The position numbers and the translations under genes are program-made. A stretch of DNA of 7,423 bases from Thermoleophilaceae bacterium. GTDB lineage: Bacteria; Actinomycetota; Thermoleophilia; Solirubrobacterales; Thermoleophilaceae. How positions within the stretch are numbered: the first letter of the stretch is position 1; each line of letters begins with the position of its first letter. Under the pieces are notes generated by a model that was given only the letters and a program-made list of their open reading frames with translations, made no database searches and was not told where the DNA came from. The stretch is from positions 1 to 7,423 of the forward strand of contig JACCXP010000030.1 in the NCBI GenBank assembly GCA_013696905.1, read 5' to 3'. Shown piece after piece: positions 1 to 6,325 of the stretch.

Positions 1-1774
1 GCGGGCGCTGCACGAGCACGGTCCCGTCCTCGTCCTCGTTCTCGGTGCGCTTCTCGCGCACCTCGGCGTTGAGCCCGACGCCGTTGATCTCGGCCGCCGC
101 GCGCTCTTGGGAGAGCTCGAGCACGTCAGGGACCTCAACCGTGGGAATGCCGGTCGAGACAACTATCCCGACCGCGCTGCCGCGATCGACGCTCGTCCCA
201 TCCCCGGGGCTCTGGCTGATCACCTCGCCGCGTGGCCGCTCGGACTCCTTCTCGGAGACCTCGGCCGAGAAGCCCTCCTCGCGCAGGCGAGACTCCGCGC
301 TCTCGCGCGAGAGACCGGTCACGTTCGGCACCTCGACCTGCTCGGGGCCGGTCGAGACGACGATCCGCACGCGCGAGCCGACGGTTGCCCGCTCGCCCTG
401 ACGCGGGTCGGCGCGGATCACCCGGCCCTCGGGCACCGAGTCCGAGCTCGCGCTGCCCGCCTCGACCCGGAAGCCATCGGCGCGCAGTGCCCGCACCGCC
501 TGCCGACGGGAGAGCCCGTTCACCTCCGGCACCTCGCGCCGGCCGGGACCGGTCGAGACCGACAGCGTCACGGTCGAGCCGATCTGCACGAGCGCACGGG
601 CGGCGGGGTCCTGGCTCACGACCTCCCCGACCGGGGCGCGGTTGCGGACGTCCTCCTGCGCTACGTCGAAGCCCGCGGCCTCGAGCCTCGACTGAGCCTG
701 CTCGAGCCGCTTGCCCTCCACCGCCGGTACGCGCACGGGATCGTCGCCTCGGCCGAGCACGGCGAAGAGGGCGAGGCCGATCCCCGCGAGCGCGAGCACG
801 AGCAGGGCGATCCACGGCCAGCGCGGGCGCCGGCGATCGTCCGGCTCGAGCGGCGGCGGCAGCTCGGTCTCCTCCTCGATCCGGTGAACGGGCGGCGGGA
901 GGACGGGTGCGAAGACGGTCGTGCGCTCGCCGTTCGCGGCGCCCCGGATCGCGGCCCGGGCGGCCTCGAGCGCCGCGATCATCTCCTCCGCGCTCGTGTA
1001 GCGCTGCGCCGGGTCCTTCGCGAGCGCCCTCATCACGACCCGCTCGAGATCGGGATGGATGTCCGGGCGCGGTCGCGACAGCGGCGGCGGCGGCTCGTTC
1101 AGGTGCTTGAGCGCGATCGATACCGCGGACTCCCCGTGGAAGGGGACCTGCCCGGCGAGCGCCTCGTAGAGGAGCACCCCGATCGAGTAGATGTCGGACG
1201 CCGGCGAGACCGAGTGGCCCTGGGCCTGCTCCGGCGAGAGGTATTGAGCGGTCCCCATGATCGAACCGGTCTCGGTCATCTCCGACGCGCCGGCGCGGGC
1301 GATCCCGAAGTCGGTCACCTTGGCGGTGCCGTCGGCCCCGACGATCACGTTGTGAGGCTTGAGGTCGCGGTGGATCACGCTGCGCCGGTGCGCGAAGCCC
1401 GCCGCCTTCAGAATCTGGATGCCGAGGTCGATCGCGCGCTCCTGGTCGAGCGGCGCCTCGGCGTCGATCAGCTGCTTGAGCGTCGAGCCCGACAGGTGCT
1501 CCATGGCGATGTAGTAGGTGCCGTCGTGCTCGCCGCGGTCGAAAACGTTGACGACATTCGGGTGCTGGAGCGAAGCGGCCGAGGAGGCCTCGCGGCGGAA
1601 GCGCTCGACGAAGTCCTCGTCGGCCGAGAAGCGGCGGTGGAGCATCTTGATCGCGACCTCGCGCCCGAGGTGCGTGTCCTGCGCGCGATAGACGTCCGCC
1701 ATCCCCCCGGAGCCGATCCGGTTGAGGATCCGGTATCGCGAGTCGACCATCGTGTTGTCGGCCACCTCGGCCAT
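1..1774 (-). CDS. pknB: Membrane Ser/Thr protein kinase with PASTA repeats (PknB type), C-terminus cut by window edge
   Basis: This is a eukaryotic-like Ser/Thr kinase of the inner membrane that phosphorylates cell-wall and division proteins. 591 complete codons are visible from an ATG at 1774, and the frame is still open at base 1. Residues 14-271 form the kinase domain: glycine loop GSGGMADVY (21-29), catalytic Lys43, helix-C Glu62, HRDLKPHN (135-142, Asp137), DFG (155-157), and an activation loop with Thr167 and Thr169 in MTETG, followed by GTAQYLSPEQ. This matches the TQT autophosphorylation site and GTAQYLSPEQ of M. tuberculosis PknB. A Pro/Glu-rich linker (272-318) holds TTVFAP (285-290). 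One membrane span covers about 319-340. PASTA repeats start near 347, 414, 481 and 548, and the fourth is incomplete. PASTA repeats bind peptidoglycan fragments or lipid II in known homologues. The gene lies 39 bp after pbpA. The Shine-Dalgarno sequence is weak (GAAAG touching the ATG). A later in-frame ATG at codon 9 would still keep the kinase fold. The coding call is firm; only the number of PASTA repeats is open. Confidence 0.96.
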   Translation of the reverse strand, partial: MAEVADNTMVDSRYRILNRIGSGGMADVYRAQDTHLGREVAIKMLHRRFSADEDFVERFRREASSAASLQHPNVVNVFDRGEHDGTYYIAMEHLSGSTLKQLIDAEAPLDQERAIDLGIQILKAAGFAHRRSVIHRDLKPHNVIVGADGTAKVTDFGIARAGASEMTETGSIMGTAQYLSPEQAQGHSVSPASDIYSIGVLLYEALAGQVPFHGESAVSIALKHLNEPPPPLSRPRPDIHPDLERVVMRALAKDPAQRYTSAEEMIAALEAARAAIRGAANGERTTVFAPVLPPPVHRIEEETELPPPLEPDDRRRPRWPWIALLVLALAGIGLALFAVLGRGDDPVRVPAVEGKRLEQAQSRLEAAGFDVAQEDVRNRAPVGEVVSQDPAARALVQIGSTVTLSVSTGPGRREVPEVNGLSRRQAVRALRADGFRVEAGSASSDSVPEGRVIRADPRQGERATVGSRVRIVVSTGPEQVEVPNVTGLSRESAESRLREEGFSAEVSEKESERPRGEVISQSPGDGTSVDRGSAVGIVVSTGIPTVEVPDVLELSQERAAAEINGVGLNAEVREKRTENEDEDGTVLVQRP

Positions 1775-1779
1775 CTTTC

Positions 1780-1793
1780 TAGGTCAGCACCTA
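1780..1793 (-). promoter_or_regulatory. Small inverted repeat just upstream of pknB start
   Basis: On the minus strand TAGGT (1793-1789) and ACCTA (1784-1780) are perfect inverted repeats around the 4-base loop GCTG. They sit in the 39-bp pbpA-pknB gap and end five bases before the pknB ATG. The 5-bp stem has only two G-C pairs and no T tract, so it is not a convincing terminator. It could fold in the mRNA at the ribosome binding region, or it could be chance. Confidence 0.3.
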
Positions 1794-1813
1794 CCCGGCT
1801 CCGTTCCGCGCGC

Positions 1814-3238
1814 TCACAGCAGATCCTGCAACACGCGCTTCGCGATCGGCGCGGCTACCGTGCCGCCGAAGCCCTGAGTGCGCTCGACGGTCACAGCGAT
1901 CGCCATCCGCGGGCGCTCGACCGGAGCGAAAGCCACGAACCACGCCTGGTTCGACGTGCGCCCGTCCACCTCCGCCGTGCCCGTCTTGCCGGCCACGGGT
2001 ATCCCCTCGAGCGCGGCCGCCGTGCCCGAGCCCTCCTTGACCACGTTCGCCATCATCTGGCCGACCTGGCGGGCGGTCTGCGGCTTCAGCACCTCGGTCG
2101 CCCGGGCGGGCTCGAAGCGCTCGCGCAGGCGCCCGTCGCGGGCCACCACACGGTCGGCGAGGCGCGGCTCCATCAGCGTGCCGTCGTTTGCGATCGTCGC
2201 GGCCACCATCGCCATCTGCAGCGGGGCGACCTGCAGCCGCTCCTGCCCGATCGCGACCCGGCCGATGTCGACGCCCGCGTCCTCGTCGAGCAGGCGCCCG
2301 CGCGCGAACACCCCGCTCGGAGTGACCTGCTCGGCCGGATAGTCAAGCGGCGGCTCGCGGTTGAAGCCGAAGCGCTGCATGTACTCGTACATCGTCGCCT
2401 TGCCGAGCCGCTCCCCGACCTGCCCCCAGACCGTGTTGACCGAGTTCGTGAGCGCCTCCGTGAGTGTGATCGATCCGTAGTCCTGGCCGCCGAAGTTCTC
2501 CAGCGGAGCGCCCCCGATCTCGCGCGGGGAGCCGCCGTCGAGCACCGAGTCGGGCTTGAAGCGCCCGGAGTCGATCGCTGCGGCGGCGGTGACGACCTTC
2601 ATCGTCGAGCCGGGCGGGTAGCGCCCCTGGGTGGCGCGGTTGAGGAGCGGCGCGTTCGCGACGTCTGAGTTGAGCTGCCCGTAGCGCTCCGGCACGTCGT
2701 TGGGATCGAACTGGGGCACGCTCACCATCACCCTGACGCGACCCGTCTCAGGCTCGATCGCGACGACCGCCCCCTTGCGGCCCCCGAGCCCCTGCACCGC
2801 CGTGCGCTGCGCCTTCGGGTCGAGCGTCGTGACGAGGTCGTCGCCCTGCTGCGAGCCGCCGCTCAGCTGGTCGACGATCGAGGTGAACTCGTTGCGGTCA
2901 CCGGTCAAGTCGTCGTTCTTCGACTTCTCGAGGCCGGCTTGGCCGCGCTGCACGAACGAGTAGCCGATCGGGTGCGAGAACAGCGACCCCGCAGGGTAGG
3001 CCCGCTGGAAGCGCGTCGACTCGCCGGCGCCGATCCGCTCGCTCGTGGCGAGGCGCGTGCCGTCACGCGCGAGGATCATCCCGCGCGGCACGCGTTGCTC
3101 GGCGAGTAGCGTGCGGCGGTTGGCGGAGTTCTGCTCGAGGCTCTCGGCCTCGAGCACCGTCCAGCGCGAGGTGAAGGCGACGAGCAGCCCGAACAGCAGC
3201 GTGAAGAGCGCGAACAGGTGGACGATCTGGCGATTCAC
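1814..3238 (-). CDS. pbpA: Class B penicillin-binding protein (transpeptidase) PbpA
   Basis: This is a 474-residue D,D-transpeptidase that cross-links peptidoglycan on the outer face of the membrane, the usual partner of the SEDS polymerase encoded just before it. An N-terminal signal anchor spans about residues 4-22. The RGMILARDG box (52-60) opens the pedestal/dimerisation region. The transpeptidase domain covers about 155-474 and has all three active-site motifs: STMK (Ser211 nucleophile, Lys214), SVN (266-268) and KTGT (418-421). The length fits actinobacterial PbpA (about 490 residues). The start is a GTG whose last two bases and the next A form the rodA stop (GTGA overlap). No clear Shine-Dalgarno sequence precedes it, so translation probably depends on ribosomes finishing rodA. 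The position between rodA and pknB matches the M. tuberculosis cluster, where PbpA acts in septation and is a kinase substrate. No key residue is missing. Confidence 0.96.
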   Translation of the reverse strand: MNRQIVHLFALFTLLFGLLVAFTSRWTVLEAESLEQNSANRRTLLAEQRVPRGMILARDGTRLATSERIGAGESTRFQRAYPAGSLFSHPIGYSFVQRGQAGLEKSKNDDLTGDRNEFTSIVDQLSGGSQQGDDLVTTLDPKAQRTAVQGLGGRKGAVVAIEPETGRVRVMVSVPQFDPNDVPERYGQLNSDVANAPLLNRATQGRYPPGSTMKVVTAAAAIDSGRFKPDSVLDGGSPREIGGAPLENFGGQDYGSITLTEALTNSVNTVWGQVGERLGKATMYEYMQRFGFNREPPLDYPAEQVTPSGVFARGRLLDEDAGVDIGRVAIGQERLQVAPLQMAMVAATIANDGTLMEPRLADRVVARDGRLRERFEPARATEVLKPQTARQVGQMMANVVKEGSGTAAALEGIPVAGKTGTAEVDGRTSNQAWFVAFAPVERPRMAIAVTVERTQGFGGTVAAPIAKRVLQDLL

Positions 3239-4533
3239 CGCAGCGGGGTCGAGCGCTCGGGGCCGCGCCGGGCGGAGTCAGAGACGATCATCAGCAGCGC
3301 GAGCAGCACGAAGTTCGCGACGATCGACGAGCCGCCGTACGAGATGAACGGAAGGGTCACCCCCGTCAGCGGGATCACCCGCGTCACGCCGCCGACGATC
3401 ACGAACACCTGCAGCGCGAAGACGGCGGTCAGCCCGGTCGCCAGCAGCTTCGAGAACCCGTCACTCGCCACGAGCGCCGTCTTGAAGCCGCGCGCCACCA
3501 GCAGCAGGTAGGCGAGCAGCAGCGCCGCAGCGCCGAAAAGCCCGAGCTCGTCGGCGATCAGGGCGTAGATCAGGTCGTTCTCGGCGGCGGGGAGGATCCG
3601 CCCGCCGCCCGGCAGCTCGACCAGCGACTCGCCGAGCCCGCGGCCGAACAGGCCGCCGTCGGCCTGCGCGAAGATCGACTGCGCGATCTGGTACCCGGCC
3701 TTGTCGACCACACCGGGCGCGAACGGGTCGAGCCAGATGTCGATGCGCTCCTGCACGTGGGTCACGGTGCGGGCGAAGAAGGTGGCGCCCGCGAAGAACA
3801 TGGCGATCCCGATCAGCACGAACGAGATCCGCTGCGTCGCCACGTAGAGGAGGGCCAGGAAGCCGCCGAAGAACATCAGAGACGAGCCGAGATCCTTGAT
3901 GAAGACGAGCATGAACATCGCCGCACCCCAGATCAGCAGCAGCGGGCCGAGGTGCTTGAGCGACACGCGCGGGAAGCGCCCCCGCACGAGCACGTCGCGC
4001 GTGTCGTTGAGGTAGGAGGCGAGGAAGATCATGATCGCCAGCTTGGCGAACTCGGCCGGCTGGAACACCACCGGGCCGAGGTTGACGGCGAGGAAGGCTC
4101 CGTTCACCTGCGTGCCGACGAGCGGCAGCCGCGGCATCAGCAGCAGCGCGATCCCGGCGGCGGCGATCACGTAGCGGTAGCGCTCGAGCGTACGGTGGTC
4201 GCGGAGGAAGAGCACCGTGGCGCAGAAGAGCGCGAGGCCGACGACGAACCACTGCGCCTGGTCGCGCGCGAGGTCGGTGTCGATGCGGTAGATCATCACG
4301 AGCCCGAAGGCCGCAAGCAGCGCCGCCAGCGGGAACAGGTAGGGGTCGGCGGCGGGCAGGCGCGCCCGGATGAAGAGGTGAGCGAACAGGCAGCAGGCGA
4401 GGAAGAAGGCGCCGTAGCTGACCGTGACGGTGTCGACGTTCGCGGTGCGCGAGAGCAGCACCGCGGTGAAGCCGGCGGTGACGAGCAACGTCACCGGCAG
4501 CAGCCCGAAGAGCTCTCGCGCGCGCTCCGACAT
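3235..4533 (-). CDS. rodA: SEDS-family peptidoglycan glycosyltransferase RodA (FtsW/RodA/SpoVE)
   Basis: This is a 432-residue polytopic membrane protein that polymerises lipid II into glycan strands and works with a class B PBP. About 12 hydrophobic segments are visible, including the two extra N-terminal ones (about 11-29 and 38-56) common in actinobacterial RodA. Family motifs are QPAEFAKL (158-165), KDLGSS (213-218), GRGLGES (297-303), the AENDLIYALIADELG block (317-331) and PFISYGGSS (395-403). Asp320 aligns with the essential Asp of the TDFIF motif in E. coli RodA and FtsW, although the preceding Thr is Asn here. The frame is open a further 36 codons upstream to 4641, inside pstP. I chose the ATG at 4533 because it overlaps the pstP stop (TGATG), and the extra 36 residues are a basic, low-complexity stretch unlike the family. 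FtsW is the other possible name; the neighbours pbpA, pknB and pstP favour RodA. Confidence 0.95.
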   Translation of the reverse strand: MSERARELFGLLPVTLLVTAGFTAVLLSRTANVDTVTVSYGAFFLACCLFAHLFIRARLPAADPYLFPLAALLAAFGLVMIYRIDTDLARDQAQWFVVGLALFCATVLFLRDHRTLERYRYVIAAAGIALLLMPRLPLVGTQVNGAFLAVNLGPVVFQPAEFAKLAIMIFLASYLNDTRDVLVRGRFPRVSLKHLGPLLLIWGAAMFMLVFIKDLGSSLMFFGGFLALLYVATQRISFVLIGIAMFFAGATFFARTVTHVQERIDIWLDPFAPGVVDKAGYQIAQSIFAQADGGLFGRGLGESLVELPGGGRILPAAENDLIYALIADELGLFGAAALLLAYLLLVARGFKTALVASDGFSKLLATGLTAVFALQVFVIVGGVTRVIPLTGVTLPFISYGGSSIVANFVLLALLMIVSDSARRGPERSTPLR

Positions 4534-5825
4534 CAGCTCGAGCGCCTGCGCGCGCGCGCCGGGCGCAGGGCGGGATCGGGTCGCGCGTCGCGCTCGATCG
4601 AGCGGATCAGGTCGAATGCGTCCGCGTGGCTTCGCGGCCACCGCTCGAGGACGGCCGCGCGCCGCGCGGGCGCGAGCGAGGCGGCGGCCACGGTCGACGT
4701 GTAGAGCGCGCGGTGGAGCTCGATCCCGAGCGGTGCGTAGGGGAGGCCCCGGCTGACGGTGAGGAGCCCACCGGACCCGGCGCCGACGAAGAAGACCTGG
4801 CGCGCGAGTCCGTAGCCCGCGCCGAGGAGACCGGCTACGACCAGCAGCACGAGCACCGAGGCGAGCGCGGGGTGGCGGCGTCTGCCGCGCGTGCGCTCAC
4901 GCGTAGCCGCGCGCACAGGCGCGGCGTCCTCGTTCGAGGCGAGTCCCGTCTGGTGGACCTCCGCCGCGTCCGGGGTGCCGTGACGCCGCGAGCCCTCCGC
5001 TTCCGTCTCGATCTCCGCAGCCGCAACGGCCGCCCGCACACGCCGGGCGTCGATCCCGTCCTCGCTGCCCGTGAGCGTGTCCTTGTCGTTACCCCCGGCG
5101 CCGCCCACGGCTTCGCCGAGCCGGAACAGCACGACCGTGATGTTGTCGCGCCCGCCGTTCTCGTTCGCCACGTGCACGAGCTCGCTCGCGGCGTCGTCGA
5201 GCGAGCCGGCGCCGCGCAGGATGTCGGCCATCGGGCCCTCGCGCACCATCCCCGTGAGCCCGTCCGAGCAGATCAGGTAGATGTCGCCGTCGTGGCCCTC
5301 GATCGTGAAGGTGTCCACCTCCACCTCCGGCTCGGGGCCGAGTGCACGCGTGATGATCGCGCTCTGGGGGTGCACCTCGGCCTCCTCGGGGGTCAGGCGC
5401 CCCTGGCTGACGAGCTCCTGAACGTATGAGTGGTCGGTGGTCAGCCGCTCTAGCCGATCGTCGCGAAAGCGGTAAATGCGCGAGTCCCCGACGTGGCCGA
5501 TCGAGACCTCGTCCCCCGAGACCATCGCGGCCGACAGCGTCGTCCCCATGCCGGCGCGCGACTGATCCGCGCGCGCGAGCTCGTGGATGCGCCGGTTGGC
5601 AGTACGAGCGATCTCCGCCAGCGTCGCCTCCGGCCCGGCGCCGGGGCCGCCCATCGACTCGAACTGCTCGACGGCGATCCGCGACGCGACCTCGCCGGCC
5701 TGGGCGCCTCCCATCCCGTCGGCGACGGCGTAGACGGGGGCGGACATGAAGTAGGAGTCCTCGTTCGCCTGCCGGTGGCGGCCGACGTCGCTGAGACCGG
5801 TCTCCTCGATGATCGAGAGGGCCAC
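4533..5825 (-). CDS. pstP: PP2C-family Ser/Thr protein phosphatase, membrane-anchored (PstP)
   Basis: This is a 430-residue metal-dependent (Mn/Mg) phosphatase that removes phosphate from the kinase and its substrates. The cytoplasmic PP2C domain covers about residues 5-237, with the metal-binding and core motifs NED (21-23), DGMGG (36-40), GTTLS (94-98), HVGDSR (111-116), SDGLTG (187-192) and GGRDNIT (224-230). An acidic then basic linker (238-318) contains RTRGRRRH just before the single membrane span (about 320-341). The outer tail (342-430) carries VSRGLPYAPLGIELHRALY (357-375) and a polar, Arg-rich end; I do not recognise it as a named domain. M. tuberculosis PstP has the same layout but is longer (514 residues). 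The start is a GTG with AGGAG at 5836-5832, six bases upstream and inside the end of fhaB. The stop overlaps the rodA start by one base. All catalytic residues expected for an active enzyme are present. Confidence 0.95.
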   Translation of the reverse strand: MALSIIEETGLSDVGRHRQANEDSYFMSAPVYAVADGMGGAQAGEVASRIAVEQFESMGGPGAGPEATLAEIARTANRRIHELARADQSRAGMGTTLSAAMVSGDEVSIGHVGDSRIYRFRDDRLERLTTDHSYVQELVSQGRLTPEEAEVHPQSAIITRALGPEPEVEVDTFTIEGHDGDIYLICSDGLTGMVREGPMADILRGAGSLDDAASELVHVANENGGRDNITVVLFRLGEAVGGAGGNDKDTLTGSEDGIDARRVRAAVAAAEIETEAEGSRRHGTPDAAEVHQTGLASNEDAAPVRAATRERTRGRRRHPALASVLVLLVVAGLLGAGYGLARQVFFVGAGSGGLLTVSRGLPYAPLGIELHRALYTSTVAAASLAPARRAAVLERWPRSHADAFDLIRSIERDARPDPALRPARARRRSS

Positions 5826-5828
5826 GCG

Positions 5829-6320
5829 CTACTCCTGGTAGGCGTACTCGGTGTCGCCGATGCGGATCCGGTCGGCCACCTTCAGCTGCTCTGGCTGGCG
5901 CAGCGGCCGTCCGTTCAGGAAGGTGCCGTTGGTCGAGCCCATGTCCTCTATGTACATGTACTCGCCACGCGGAAAGATGCGCGCGTGGGCGGACGAAGCG
6001 TAGGGATCGTCGATGCGCACGTCGGCCGAGTCGGAGCGACCGATCGTCGCGCTGTCGTCGATGGAGAACGCCGAGCCGGGCTCGTGCCCGAGGGCGGCGA
6101 CGACCTCGAGCCTGGGGCTCACGCTCGAACGCAGGTCGCGGCGCGAGCGGCGGCGTCCATCGCTGCGCAGCGATGCCGACGGGGCGGGCCCGGCCTCCAC
6201 CTCGAGCTCTGCCTCGTGGTCTGAGAGGTCTCGCAACGCGCTGCGGGCGACCCATAGGAGGAACAGGTACAGCACGGCCAGGAAGCCGAACTTGAGCAGG
6301 AGGGCGATCGGGTCCTCCAC
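5829..6320 (-). CDS. fhaB: Membrane-anchored FHA-domain protein FhaB (FipA)
   Basis: This is a 163-residue adaptor that binds phosphothreonine peptides. One hydrophobic N-terminal segment (about 6-24) anchors it, with the FHA domain facing the cytoplasm. A Glu-rich then Arg/Ser-rich linker covers 30-70, and the FHA domain about 70-161 with GRS (94-96), SSAHARI (109-115) and GSTNGTFLNG (128-137). These carry the Arg, Ser, His and Asn residues that contact phosphothreonine in the family. Length and layout match M. tuberculosis FhaB (155 residues), which links the kinases to FtsZ and FtsQ. There the linker has a Thr that is phosphorylated; here residues 30-70 hold several Ser but no Thr. The start is a GTG with GGAG (6332-6329) eight bases upstream. 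The gene begins 5 bp after fhaA and ends 3 bp before pstP. Confidence 0.94.
   Translation of the reverse strand: MEDPIALLLKFGFLAVLYLFLLWVARSALRDLSDHEAELEVEAGPAPSASLRSDGRRRSRRDLRSSVSPRLEVVAALGHEPGSAFSIDDSATIGRSDSADVRIDDPYASSAHARIFPRGEYMYIEDMGSTNGTFLNGRPLRQPEQLKVADRIRIGDTEYAYQE
5832..5836 (-). promoter_or_regulatory. Ribosome binding site of pstP
   Basis: AGGAG lies six bases before the pstP GTG and overlaps the last codons and stop of fhaB. It fixes the choice of the GTG at 5825 as start. The surrounding block GGAGTAGCGCG recurs at the fhaA-fhaB junction. Confidence 0.75.
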
Positions 6321-6325
6321 CCGCG

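Noticed and set aside
1775..1813. Possible terminator or promoter between pbpA and pknB
   Set aside because: There is no GC-rich stem with a T tract and no recognisable -35/-10 pair. Only a weak 5-bp inverted repeat is present, reported separately.
107..2668. 853-codon open frame on the plus strand
   Set aside because: It lies antisense to pknB and pbpA, crosses their junction and has a low-complexity Arg/Asp/Leu/Val/His composition typical of the mirror frame of high-GC genes. The minus-strand products have full sets of family motifs.
4534..4641. N-terminal extension of rodA by 36 codons
   Set aside because: It would overlap pstP by over 100 bases, it is basic and low in complexity, and family members start at the residue equivalent to the ATG at 4533.
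3757..4704. 315-codon plus-strand open frame rich in Glu, Arg and His
   Set aside because: It is antisense to rodA and the end of pstP; its composition is a high-GC mirror artefact with no domain.
5089..6255. 388-codon minus-strand open frame overlapping fhaB and pstP
   Set aside because: It is Arg/Pro-rich and out of frame with two genes whose FHA and PP2C motifs are intact. It is not a fusion or a frameshift product.
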